NCBI RefSeq assembly: GCF_003610295.1
Contig: NZ_RAPV01000002.1
Span: 186,001-250,000, forward strand
Source: Paraburkholderia sp. BL23I1N1
GTDB taxonomy: Bacteria; Pseudomonadota; Gammaproteobacteria; Burkholderiales; Burkholderiaceae
DNA length: 64,000 nt
Direction of reading: 5' to 3'
Shown here: one piece after another, positions 16,669 through 25,154 of the stretch
Position numbering within the stretch: position 1 is the stretch's first letter
How the letters are laid out: the number at the start of each line of letters is the position of its first letter
Position numbers and translations under genes: made by a program
The notes under the pieces: model-generated
The model's database searches: none
The model's input: only the letters and a program-made list of their open reading frames with translations
What the model was told of the DNA's origin: nothing

Positions 16669-18219
16669 ATGTCGCTTCTTTCACAGATCGGCTCACTGCT
16701 CGGCTCGGCCAGAAGCACGTCCAGCAGCGCGGCCATGGCCGCCGCGGCGAACGCCACGTCGTTTTCGCAAACCTTGCAGCAGAACATCGACCTGCAAAAC
16801 AATGCGGCCGCGCAGAGTGCGAGCAAGCCGCCGGCTTCGTCGTCCGCTTCATCCGCTGCGTCTTCGTCTGCTTCCCCGCCGGCTTCGGCCTCTTCGTCGA
16901 GCGTGCATGACGCGCCGCCGCCGCCCGATCCGTCGACCAGGAGCGCGGATGCCGCGAGCAGCAAAGCCGACAACAGCAGCACGACGAGCGCGTCTTCGTC
17001 GGGCTCGTCGTCGGCTTCTTCCTCCAACACGCAGCAGGCCTCGACCGACAAGACCAGCTCAACGCCGTCGAAGTCCGGTAACGCGACCACGCAGACCGAC
17101 GCGGGCACGGCCGCGGCAGCCGCTGCCGCGCAGGCTCAAGCCCAGGCTCAGATGCAGGCTCAAGCCAATGCGAACAACGTCACGGACCCGACCACAGCTG
17201 ACCCGGCCACGGCACTGACTGACGCCGCGACCACGCAGACCGGCGCGGATGGTACGACGGGCACCACGGGCAAAAAGACTGACGCGACCGATCCGAAGTC
17301 GGCGCAGGACGCATTGCAGGCGGCGCTGGCTGCGCTGGCGAACGGCCAGGGCATGGTGCCGGCGCAGGCGCTGGCGAGCGGTGCGGCGACGAACGCTGCG
17401 ACCGCGGCCGGCGGCCAGGGTACCGGCGCGAACAACGGACTCAATGGACTCAACGGATCGGCGAACGGCAAGACGCTTGCGGCCGGTTTGTTTGGCGACG
17501 GCAAGGGATCGAGCGCCGGCAAGGCTGCATTGACGGCGGCAGCCACGACGGTTGCGGATCCATCGACGGCGGCGAAAGCGGCGGCTGACGCGTTGACCGC
17601 GACGACTGCCGGTGGTGCACAGGCTAGCGATCTGGCGTCCTTCAAGAGCGCGGCGGATGCCGCAACGGCGGCGCTGGCAGCCGGCCAGGCCGCGGCGGGC
17701 GCTGCGAGTGCGTCGGCGGCTGTGCAAACGGCGGGTAGCGCCGGTGCGGCGGAAGTGGCGAACACGTTGTCGCCGCAGGTTGGCACAACGGACTGGGAAG
17801 ACGCGTTGAGTCAGAAGGTGGTGTTTTTGTCGAATGGGCATTCGCAGAGCGCCGAACTGACGTTGAATCCGAAGGATTTGGGGCCGTTACAGGTCGTGTT
17901 GCAGGTTGCCGATAACCATGCCCATGCGTTGTTTGTTTCGCAGCACCAGCAGGTGCGGGAGGCGGTCGAGGCCGCGCTGCCGAAGCTTCGCGAGGCGATG
18001 GAGTCCAACGGGATTGGGTTGGGGAGCGCTAGTGTTAGCGATGGGTTTGCCCGGCAGAGTGGGCAGCAGCAGAGTGCAGGTGGTTCTGGCCGTTCCGGTG
18101 GGGGTGGCAGCGGGGCTGCAGGGGGTTTTGCCGGTGGCGCTGGTTCGGATTCTTCTGATTCTGTCGTGGCTAATGTTGCCGTGCGGCGGCAGGTGGGATT
18201 GGTGGATACGTTTGCTTAA
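16669..18219 (+). CDS. fliK: Flagellar hook-length control protein FliK
   Basis: This 516-residue protein is read from ATG 16669; a TTG 15 bases upstream is less likely. Residues 1-350 are an Ala/Ser/Thr-rich low-complexity ruler region. Residues about 365-455 are the FliK C-terminal domain with DWEDALSQKVVFLSNGHSQSAELTLNPKDLGPLQVVLQV, KPKD/NPKDLG being the family hallmark, followed by ALPKLREAMESNGIGLGSASVSDGF. The Ser/Gly-rich tail is expected. It ends fliFGHIJK. The other FliK-like gene at 7854-9320 is a divergent paralogue. Confidence 0.95.
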   Translation: MSLLSQIGSLLGSARSTSSSAAMAAAANATSFSQTLQQNIDLQNNAAAQSASKPPASSSASSAASSSASPPASASSSSVHDAPPPPDPSTRSADAASSKADNSSTTSASSSGSSSASSSNTQQASTDKTSSTPSKSGNATTQTDAGTAAAAAAAQAQAQAQMQAQANANNVTDPTTADPATALTDAATTQTGADGTTGTTGKKTDATDPKSAQDALQAALAALANGQGMVPAQALASGAATNAATAAGGQGTGANNGLNGLNGSANGKTLAAGLFGDGKGSSAGKAALTAAATTVADPSTAAKAAADALTATTAGGAQASDLASFKSAADAATAALAAGQAAAGAASASAAVQTAGSAGAAEVANTLSPQVGTTDWEDALSQKVVFLSNGHSQSAELTLNPKDLGPLQVVLQVADNHAHALFVSQHQQVREAVEAALPKLREAMESNGIGLGSASVSDGFARQSGQQQSAGGSGRSGGGGSGAAGGFAGGAGSDSSDSVVANVAVRRQVGLVDTFA

Positions 18220-18267
18220 TTAGCGGTTTTTGTCTGCTCGGCGGTTGTTGTCTGTGTTTTTATGCCG

Positions 18268-18901
18268 TTGGCCTTTCCTAGATTTGTTATTGGTCTATTA
18301 GCGTTGCCCCTGTGCGGGGCAGCACTTACTTTCTTTGCCGCCGCAGAGAAAGATAAGCAAAGAAAGCGGCTCAAACCGCTAATTCTTAAGCGGGTCCCCC
18401 GCGCAGCCACGGTAGTGGTGCATCTGGAATCCGTGCCCCCGCACACTCGCCGTTAGTGACTAAGGGCTCATCAGCTCCCACTCCGCACTGCGTGCGTCGC
18501 GGATGGGTCTGCCTGGGAAACCTTGGGCTTCGTTTTCGCTTGGTGGGAGCCATTGGCTTCGCCTCGGCGCGCAGCCGAATGCGCAAACACGATCGAAATC
18601 TGGAAGTACCGCAAACCGAGCGCGGCAGGATCGCAAAAACGCAACAGCTGGTTCTATGAAATGCCCTTCGGCGCGCGCAGCGCCGCCGGAAGTATGACGG
18701 CTTTGTCACCAGGGCTGAATGTGCGAGAACACAGATTCCAGATGCACCACTACCCCCTCCAAGCCAGGGGACCCGCTTATGAGCTAGCGGTGTGAGCCGC
18801 TTTCTTTTGCCTACTTTTCTTTGCGGCAGGCAAAGAAAAGTGGGTGCTGCCCCGCACAGGGGCGACGCTAATAGACCGATAAGAAAACAAGGAAAGGCCA
18901 A
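18268..18901. repeat. Large imperfect inverted repeat in the fliK-fliL gap
   Basis: The left arm (18268-18460) and the reverse complement of the right arm (18705-18901) match over nearly 200 bases at roughly 80 percent by eye. Long shared words include GGTCTATTAGCG, GCCCCTGTGCGGGGCAGCAC, AAAGAAAGCGGCTCA, TAAGCGGGTCCCC and GTAGTGGTGCATCTGGAAT. About 240 bases of unrelated sequence lie between the arms. Smaller hairpins around GCAAAGAAAAGT sit inside each arm. I recognise this as the type of repeat found in many intergenic regions of Paraburkholderia. No transposase is present. The rest of the 900-base gap (18220-19123) holds no gene that I can support. Confidence 0.85.
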
Positions 18902-19123
18902 CGCCCCCGGCAAACAGAAACCAAACGCCACACGGCCAAATGAGCAACAACAACAAACCCACCAAAGGCAAAAAACCCCAAACCCAAAACCAAAAAACAA
19001 ATCCCGCCTGAAAGGCAAAAACCAGAGATAGCCCTCAATAACCCTTCTTTTCGACCCATCGCGCCGCAGGCAAATCAACAACAATCACCCTCACCAGCAC
19101 TAAAGGCAAGCAAAGCAAACCTC

Positions 19124-19630
19124 ATGGCAACCACGACCGCAAACCAGCAAGCCGCGCCCGCTTCCCCGGGCCCCTTGAAGCGCATCATCCTGATCGCCCT
19201 CATCGCGATCGTCGCCGCAGGCGTTGCCGGCGCGGGTGTGTGGTTCTACATGTCCCAGCGCAGCCCGGCCCCCGCCTCAACAGCAACCCCCAGCGCACCA
19301 GCGCCATCAGCCGTCCCGATCTTCTTCCCGCTCGAATCGATGACAGTCAACCTGCAATCGGACGACGGTCAGCAACACTTCCTGCGCATCGGCCTGACGC
19401 TCAAGCTCAACGACCCGAAAACCCAGCAGGAACTCTCCGACCATATGCCGGAAGTGCGCAGCCGCATCCTCCTCGCACTGTCGAATAAACACCCGGAAGA
19501 CCTCGCGCCGCTAGAAGGCAAACGCGCGCTCGCCACCGAACTTCAGACGCTGATCGAACAGCCGACCGATAAGGGCGCCGCGCCGATCCACGTCCAGGAC
19601 GTGCTGTTCACCGAATTCGTCGTGCAGTGA
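19124..19630 (+). CDS. fliL: Flagellar basal body-associated protein FliL
   Basis: This 168-residue protein has a single N-terminal membrane anchor (about 19-42, RIILIALIAIVAAGVAGAGVWFYM), a short Pro/Ala-rich linker, and a periplasmic domain with IFFPLESMTVNLQSDDGQQHFLRIGLTLKL and the RSRILLALSNKHPEDLAPLEGKRALATELQTLI segment typical of FliL. FliL surrounds the stator and supports torque. It heads fliLMNOPQR. The Shine-Dalgarno is weak, and its upstream region is occupied by the large inverted repeat. Confidence 0.95.
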   Translation: MATTTANQQAAPASPGPLKRIILIALIAIVAAGVAGAGVWFYMSQRSPAPASTATPSAPAPSAVPIFFPLESMTVNLQSDDGQQHFLRIGLTLKLNDPKTQQELSDHMPEVRSRILLALSNKHPEDLAPLEGKRALATELQTLIEQPTDKGAAPIHVQDVLFTEFVVQ

Positions 19631-19680
19631 TCCTGTTTCACGCCGCCATCATTAACCGCCGGACGCACGAGGAATAAGGA

Positions 19681-20679
19681 ATGGGCCACGAAGAGTTCAT
19701 GTCCCAGGAGGAGGTCGATGCCCTCCTCAAGGGCGTCACCGGCGAGTCCGACTCGGAATCCGAGCAGGCCGCACATACGGGCGTACGCCCGTACAACATC
19801 GCGACGCAGGAACGCATCGTCCGCGGCCGGATGCCCGGTCTTGAAATCATCAACGACCGCTTCGCGCGTCTGTTGCGCGTCGGTATCTTCAACTTCATGC
19901 GGCGCTCGGCGGAAATCTCCGTCGGTCCGGTGAAGGTCGTGAAGTACAGCGAATTCACCCGCAACCTGCCGATCCCGACCAACCTGAATCTGGTCCACGT
20001 GAAGCCGTTGCGCGGCACCTCGCTGTTCGTGTTCGACCCGAATCTGGTGTTCTTCGTGGTCGATAACCTGTTCGGCGGCGACGGGCGTTTCCATACCCGC
20101 GTCGAAGGCCGCGATTTCACGGCAACCGAGCAGCGCATCATCATGAAGTTGCTCAATCTCACGTTCGAGCACTACGCGGCGTCGTGGAAAAGCGTGCGTC
20201 CGCTGCAGTTCGAATTCGTGCGCTCGGAAATGCACACGCAGTTCGCCAACGTGGCAACGCCGAACGAAATCGTCATCGTCACGCAGTTCTCGATCGAGTT
20301 CGGCACGACGGGCGGCACGCTGCACATCTGCATGCCGTATTCGATGATCGAACCGATCCGCGACATTCTCTCGTCGCCGATCCAGGGCGAGGCGCTGGAA
20401 GTCGACCGTCGCTGGGTCCGCGTGCTGTCGCAACAGGTGCAGGCAGCGGAAGTGGAACTGACCGCCGACCTAGCCCAGGTGCCGATCACGTTCGAACAGA
20501 TCCTGAACATGCGCAAAGGCGATGTTCTGCCGATCAACATCCCCGAACACATCACGGCGAAAGTCGATGGCGTGCCGGTGATGGAATGCGGCTACGGAAT
20601 TTTCAATGGTCAGTACGCGTTGCGGGTCCAGAAAATGATCAGCGCAGCCGACACGATGAAGGAAGGTGGATATGAGTGA
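19681..20679 (+). CDS. fliM: Flagellar motor switch protein FliM
   Basis: This 332-residue protein starts at ATG 19681 behind GAGGAATAAGGA. The N-terminal CheY-P-binding segment is MSQEEVDALLKGV. The CheC-like middle domain includes RFARLLRVGIFNFMRRSAEI and the GGDGRFHTRVEGRDFTATEQRII region (the family's GG-GR motif). The C-terminal SpoA domain follows. FliM forms the wall of the C-ring, receives phospho-CheY and passes the signal to FliG. It overlaps fliN. Confidence 0.97.
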   Translation: MGHEEFMSQEEVDALLKGVTGESDSESEQAAHTGVRPYNIATQERIVRGRMPGLEIINDRFARLLRVGIFNFMRRSAEISVGPVKVVKYSEFTRNLPIPTNLNLVHVKPLRGTSLFVFDPNLVFFVVDNLFGGDGRFHTRVEGRDFTATEQRIIMKLLNLTFEHYAASWKSVRPLQFEFVRSEMHTQFANVATPNEIVIVTQFSIEFGTTGGTLHICMPYSMIEPIRDILSSPIQGEALEVDRRWVRVLSQQVQAAEVELTADLAQVPITFEQILNMRKGDVLPINIPEHITAKVDGVPVMECGYGIFNGQYALRVQKMISAADTMKEGGYE

Positions 20680-21136
20680 CCTGAACGCAAAGACTGAGGC
20701 CGAACTGGCCGCTGGCGAGCCGCAACTGGCCGCCGACGCAGCCGGCGCCGAAGACGACGCGGCCATGGCCGACTGGGCCAGCGCGCTGGCCGAGCAGAAC
20801 GACAACACGGAAGTCAGCCCGGCCACGGCCGGCGTGTTCCAGCCGCTCTCGAAGGTCGAATCGACCTCGACGCGCAACGACATCGACATGATCCTGGACA
20901 TTCCCGTCCAGATGACCGTCGAACTCGGCCGCACCAAAATCGCGATCCGCAACCTGCTGCAACTCGCGCAGGGCTCGGTCGTGGAACTGGACGGCATGGC
21001 AGGCGAGCCGATGGACGTGCTGGTCAACGGCTGCCTGATCGCTCAAGGCGAAGTGGTGGTCGTGAACGACAAGTTCGGTATCCGTCTGACCGACATCATC
21101 ACGCCGTCCGAACGCATCCGGAAGTTGAATCGATGA
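20672..21136 (+). CDS. fliN: Flagellar motor switch protein FliN
   Basis: This 154-residue protein is read from ATG 20672, overlapping the fliM stop, with AAGGAAGG upstream. An acidic Ala-rich N-terminal part precedes the SpoA domain: [74 protein letters not shown]. FliN forms the base of the C-ring and docks FliH for export. Length and domain are normal. Confidence 0.97.
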   Translation: MSDLNAKTEAELAAGEPQLAADAAGAEDDAAMADWASALAEQNDNTEVSPATAGVFQPLSKVESTSTRNDIDMILDIPVQMTVELGRTKIAIRNLLQLAQGSVVELDGMAGEPMDVLVNGCLIAQGEVVVVNDKFGIRLTDIITPSERIRKLNR

Positions 21137-21780
21137 CACGCGTTGCCGGTCGCGCCATGCTGCATGCGGCGCGCAAAGTTCTCGATCGCGCCCTGCCCGC
21201 AGCAACGACAGCGACGGCAATGACGACAAGCACGGCAGCGGCCGCCTCGGCGCTGATGTTCGCGCTGACTTCGGTGGCGGCATTCACACCCTCGCCCGCC
21301 CACGCAGCCGACATGAACGCGGTCAACAACGCCGCGAAAATCGCGTCGGGTGTGGGTGCCGGCACCGCCGTTCCGGCACTCGGCGTCGGCGCGGTGTTGC
21401 AAACCATCGTCGGCCTGCTGGTGGTGATCGGTCTGGTGTTCGCCTGTGCATGGCTCGCGCGCCGCTTCGGCTTGCAGCCGGCCAATCGCGGCGGTCTCGT
21501 GAAGACGATCGGCGGCGCCTCGCTCGGCGGCAAGGAGCGGGTCGCCGTGGTGGAGATCGGCGATACGTGGCTCGTGCTCGGCACGGCGCCCGGCAATGTG
21601 CGTCTGCTGCACACGATGCCCGCCGGTTCAGCCGCGCTCGATCCGGTCGCCGGCACGCAACCAGGCGCATCGGCCGCACCCGGCGCAGCGTTGCCCGGCA
21701 CCTTCGGCCAACGCTTTCGCGACGCTTTGAAAGGCGAAATGGGCAAACGTTTCAATGGGCAAGGCAGCGGGGATCGGTAA
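21133..21780 (+). CDS. fliO: Flagellar biosynthesis protein FliO
   Basis: This 215-residue protein starts at ATG 21133, overlapping the fliN stop. It has an N-terminal signal-like hydrophobic stretch ending in PAHA, one main membrane segment (about 96-114, [18 protein letters not shown]) and a small cytoplasmic domain with [42 protein letters not shown], typical of FliO. FliO helps assemble the FliP ring and is not itself in the export gate. The fliP start overlaps its stop by one base. Confidence 0.92.
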   Translation: MTRVAGRAMLHAARKVLDRALPAATTATAMTTSTAAAASALMFALTSVAAFTPSPAHAADMNAVNNAAKIASGVGAGTAVPALGVGAVLQTIVGLLVVIGLVFACAWLARRFGLQPANRGGLVKTIGGASLGGKERVAVVEIGDTWLVLGTAPGNVRLLHTMPAGSAALDPVAGTQPGASAAPGAALPGTFGQRFRDALKGEMGKRFNGQGSGDR

Positions 21781-22631
21781 TGCAGTTCAGCCTTCAATCA
21801 GCGCAATCCGTGCAATCGGTTCAGTCAGCGCGTTATCAGCACACCACCCGCATGTCTTGCGCCACCGCGAAAATCCTCGCAGTCCTGCGCCGCGTCGCGC
21901 CGGTCATGTTGCCGGCGCTGATGCTCGCGCTGCCGACGCTGTCGTTCGCACAAACCGCCGGCTTGCCGGCCTTCAATACGAGCCCGGGCCCGAACGGCGG
22001 CACGACTTACTCGCTGAGCGTGCAGACAATGCTGCTGCTCACGATGCTGTCGTTCCTGCCGGCGATGGTGCTGATGATGACGAGCTTCACGCGCATCATC
22101 ATCGTGTTGTCGCTGTTGCGCCAGGCACTCGGCACGACCACCACGCCGCCTAACCAGGTGCTGGTCGGTCTTGCGCTGTTCCTCACGCTGTTCGTGATGT
22201 CGCCGGTACTCGACAAAGCCTATAACGACGGCTACAAACCGTTCTCCGAAGGCTCGATGCCGATGGAGACGGCGGTCAACCGCGGCCTCGCGCCGTTCAA
22301 GACCTTCATGCTGCGCCAGACCCGCGAAAGCGATCTCGCCTTGTTCGCCCGCATCTCGCACGCCGCGCCGATGCAAGGCCCGGAAGACGTGCCGCTGTCG
22401 CTACTGGTGCCCTCGTTCGTGACCAGTGAACTGAAGACGGGCTTCCAGATCGGCTTCACGATTTTCATCCCGTTCCTGATCATCGACATGGTGGTGGCGA
22501 GCGTGCTGATGTCGATGGGGATGATGATGGTGTCGCCCGCCACCATCTCGCTGCCGTTCAAACTGATGCTGTTCGTGCTGGTCGACGGTTGGCAATTGCT
22601 GCTCGGCTCGCTCGCGCAGAGCTTTGTTTAA
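21780..22631 (+). CDS. fliP: Flagellar export gate protein FliP
   Basis: This 283-residue protein starts at ATG 21780, sharing one base with the fliO TAA. A cleavable signal peptide (AGLP after LPTLSFAQ) is followed by the FliP core: [34 protein letters not shown], the family signature, then [10 protein letters not shown], and the C-terminal [29 protein letters not shown]. FliP5-FliQ4-FliR1 form the export gate in the centre of the MS-ring. Confidence 0.97.
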   Translation: MQFSLQSAQSVQSVQSARYQHTTRMSCATAKILAVLRRVAPVMLPALMLALPTLSFAQTAGLPAFNTSPGPNGGTTYSLSVQTMLLLTMLSFLPAMVLMMTSFTRIIIVLSLLRQALGTTTTPPNQVLVGLALFLTLFVMSPVLDKAYNDGYKPFSEGSMPMETAVNRGLAPFKTFMLRQTRESDLALFARISHAAPMQGPEDVPLSLLVPSFVTSELKTGFQIGFTIFIPFLIIDMVVASVLMSMGMMMVSPATISLPFKLMLFVLVDGWQLLLGSLAQSFV

Positions 22632-22682
22632 CCCGCGCGTTTATTCCGCTCACTCAATCCTTCACGCTTCCGGTACTACGCC

Positions 22683-22952
22683 ATGAATCAGGAATCCGTC
22701 ATGACGCTCGCGCACCAGGCCATGTATGTCGGCCTGCTGCTTGCCGCGCCGTTGCTGCTGGTCGCGCTGGTGGTCGGTCTGGTGGTGAGCCTGTTCCAGG
22801 CCGCTACGCAGATCAACGAAACCACGCTGTCGTTCATTCCGAAGCTGCTCGCGATCGCCATCACCATGGTGATCGCCGGTCCGTGGATGTTGACGACCAT
22901 GCTCGACTACCTGCGCCAGACGCTCACCAGCATCCCGACGCTCGTCAACTGA
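22683..22952 (+). CDS. fliQ: Flagellar export gate protein FliQ
   Basis: This 89-residue protein has two membrane helices (about 16-39 and 54-73) and the conserved LFQAATQINETTLSFIPKLLAI loop. The start at 22683 is kept although its Shine-Dalgarno is poor, because NQESVMTLAHQAM aligns with the N-terminus of E. coli FliQ; an internal ATG at 22701 with a better AGGAA would cut this off. Confidence 0.96.
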   Translation: MNQESVMTLAHQAMYVGLLLAAPLLLVALVVGLVVSLFQAATQINETTLSFIPKLLAIAITMVIAGPWMLTTMLDYLRQTLTSIPTLVN

Positions 22953-22998
22953 GCGCGGCCCCGGCCTCCGTTCGGCGCATCCGCTCTCCCGCACCGTC

Positions 22999-23781
22999 AT
23001 GTTTTCCGTCACCTACGCCCAACTGAACACCTGGCTCACGGCGTTCCTGTGGCCGTTCGTGCGGATTCTTGCGCTGGTGGCGACCGCGCCGGTACTCGGC
23101 AACCGCTCGCTGCCGACCCGCGTGAAGATCGGCCTCGCGGCCTTCATCACCATCATCGTCGCACCCACGCTCGGCGCGCTGCCGCAGGCCACGGTGTTTT
23201 CCGCCCAAGGCGTGTGGATCATCGTCAACCAGTTCCTGATCGGCATCGCGCTCGGCATGACGATGCAGATCGTCTTTCAGGCGATCAGCGCCACCGGCGA
23301 TTTCGTCGGTCTGGGCATGGGCCTCGGTTTCGCAACCTTCTTCGACGCGCAGGCAAGCAGTTCGAGCCAGGTGCTGTCGAGCTACATGAACACCATCGCC
23401 ATGCTGGTGTTTCTGGTGATCGACGGCCATCTGCAGATGATCAGCGCGTTGCTGGCCACCTTCCAGTCCGTGCCCGTGTCGGCGAACATTCTGGGCGCGC
23501 CCGGCTGGCGCACGCTGGCGAATTTCGGCAGCACGGTGTTTTCGGCGGGATTGCTGCTGTCGCTGCCGGTGGTCGTCGCGCTCCTGATCACCAACCTCGC
23601 GCTCGGCATCCTGAACCGCGCCGCACCGCAAATCGGCGTATTCCAGATCGGCTTTCCGCTGACGATGCTGATCGGCATGCTGCTTCTGCAACTGATGATC
23701 CCGAACATGATTCCGTTCTTCATGCGCCTGTTCGACGTCGGCATCGATCAGATGGGACGTGTGGCGGCCGGGTTGAAGTAG
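22999..23781 (+). CDS. fliR: Flagellar export gate protein FliR
   Basis: This 260-residue multi-spanning membrane protein has the FliR features: LTAFLWPFVRILALVATAPVLGNRSLPTRVKIGLAAFITI at the N-terminus, QIVFQAISATGDFVGLGMGLGFATFFDAQ in the centre, and GILNRAAPQIGVFQIGFPLTMLIGMLLLQLM near the end. It completes the FliPQR gate and closes the fliLMNOPQR operon. A hairpin 80 bases downstream separates it from the convergent flgL. Confidence 0.96.
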   Translation: MFSVTYAQLNTWLTAFLWPFVRILALVATAPVLGNRSLPTRVKIGLAAFITIIVAPTLGALPQATVFSAQGVWIIVNQFLIGIALGMTMQIVFQAISATGDFVGLGMGLGFATFFDAQASSSSQVLSSYMNTIAMLVFLVIDGHLQMISALLATFQSVPVSANILGAPGWRTLANFGSTVFSAGLLLSLPVVVALLITNLALGILNRAAPQIGVFQIGFPLTMLIGMLLLQLMIPNMIPFFMRLFDVGIDQMGRVAAGLK

Positions 23782-23861
23782 CGCGGCTGGCTGCGTGTAA
23801 GCCACGCGTTGCGCGTGAATCGCTCACGCACTTCAGTCGCGCATCGGCCACCCAAAACAGA

Positions 23862-23898
23862 AAAGGGCGGACCCGGTTCACATCGGTTTCCGCCCTTT
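23862..23898. terminator. Bidirectional terminator between fliR and flgL
   Basis: AAAGGGCGGA (23862-23871) pairs with TCCGCCCTTT (23889-23898). On the minus strand the stem is followed by TTCTGTTTTGGG, and on the plus strand by CCTTGTTTCC. It sits between two convergent operons. Confidence 0.8.
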
Positions 23899-23923
23899 CC
23901 TTGTTTCCGACTACTTCGCCCGA

Positions 23924-25144
23924 TCAGTTCAGGTACTGGAACAGCGACACGCTCTGAATCTTCACGAATGCCTGCTGTGCCGCTTGCAGCGCGTTTTGCG
24001 TCATCGTGTACTGGCCGATCGTCTTGGCCATGTCGGTTTGCGTCAGATCCGCCAGGTTGCTCGACGTCTGCAACGTGTTGGTCTGCGTGACCGTCTGCAA
24101 CGCCTGCACTTCCTGTTCGCGGCCACCCACCGCTGCCTGCGCGGTCACGACGTTGTTCATCGTGTTTTCGAGCTGGGTCATGCTGGTGGTCAACGCGCTC
24201 TGGTAACTGGCCGTCGAAGCGCCGCCCGACACCGGCGTTTGCAACGTGGTGATCAACTGGCTCAGGTTGGCGAACACATCCGTGCTGCCTTGCGTGGCCG
24301 GCGTCACCGTGAAGCTGTCGCCCGCGTTCGGCGCGCCGGTGATGTTCACCGTCTGGCCGCCGAGCGTGATCGCCGAGCCGGCCGTGAACGGTTGCGGAGC
24401 GCCCGTGGTCACCGTGCCGGACGGCGTGGTCTGCGTCACCGTGAAGGTGGTCGCCGACGTGAAGGCGATGTTGTACGTGTCCGCATTGGCCGGGTTGGTC
24501 GGGTTCGTCAGGCTGACGGTGCTGATCACGCCCGTACCCGTGTTGCCGGTCGTCGCGGCCGGCACCGAGCTGGTGCCGATCGCCGCCACGCTGCCGAAGA
24601 TCGCAATCCCGTTGTCACCGGTCTGAACGGTGTGCGAGGAGGTGATCTGCATGCTCGGCGTGCCGGTGTCGCCCGAATAGGTCACGACGCCGGCCGAGTT
24701 GGTGGTGTACGGCTGCGCAGTAGTTTGATAGCCGCCGAACAAGGCGTTGCCCTGCGGGTCGGTCGAATTGGCGAGCGTCATCAACTGGCTGCGCAGGCTC
24801 TGCAATTGCGTCGCGATCGAGCCGCGGTCGCCGTCGTTGAGCGATCCGTCGCCGGCGCGCAGCACCAGCGTGTGAATGCTCTGCAGCACCGTATTTACAC
24901 TGCCGAGCGTCGAATCTTCCTGTTGCAGCGAAGCGAGCGCCGCGCCCTGGTTGGTCGTGTACTGCGACAGGGTCGTCGCCGTCGAGCTCAACTGCACCGC
25001 CTGTGCCGCGCCGAGCGGATTGTCCGACGGCGTGGAGAGGCTCACGCCGCTCGAGATCTCTTGATACAACTGCGACAACTGAGCTTGCTGATCGCTCATT
25101 GTCGCCACGTTCATGTTGAAGTACTGCGTGCTGGAGATGCGCAT
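23924..25144 (-). CDS. flgL: Flagellar hook-filament junction protein FlgL
   Basis: This 406-residue protein is read from ATG 25144 with GAGGCG upstream; the family starts at MRISSTQYF. N-terminal (SDQQAQLSQLYQEISSGVSLSTPSDNPLGAAQAVQL) and C-terminal (LADLTQTDMAKTIGQYTMTQNALQAAQQAFVKIQSVSLFQYLN) coiled-coil ends are flagellin-like. The middle (about residues 223-282) holds a beta-rich module also seen in FlgE and FlgK here. E. coli FlgL has 317 residues, so this one is enlarged. It forms a junction layer between FlgK and the filament and is co-transcribed with flgK. Confidence 0.96.
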   Translation of the reverse strand: MRISSTQYFNMNVATMSDQQAQLSQLYQEISSGVSLSTPSDNPLGAAQAVQLSSTATTLSQYTTNQGAALASLQQEDSTLGSVNTVLQSIHTLVLRAGDGSLNDGDRGSIATQLQSLRSQLMTLANSTDPQGNALFGGYQTTAQPYTTNSAGVVTYSGDTGTPSMQITSSHTVQTGDNGIAIFGSVAAIGTSSVPAATTGNTGTGVISTVSLTNPTNPANADTYNIAFTSATTFTVTQTTPSGTVTTGAPQPFTAGSAITLGGQTVNITGAPNAGDSFTVTPATQGSTDVFANLSQLITTLQTPVSGGASTASYQSALTTSMTQLENTMNNVVTAQAAVGGREQEVQALQTVTQTNTLQTSSNLADLTQTDMAKTIGQYTMTQNALQAAQQAFVKIQSVSLFQYLN

Positions 25145-25154
25145 GTTCAACGCC

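Noticed and set aside
18386..19084. Open frames within the fliK-fliL inverted repeat
   Set aside because: They arise from repeat DNA and are rich in Arg, Phe and Leu runs. No start signal or family was found.
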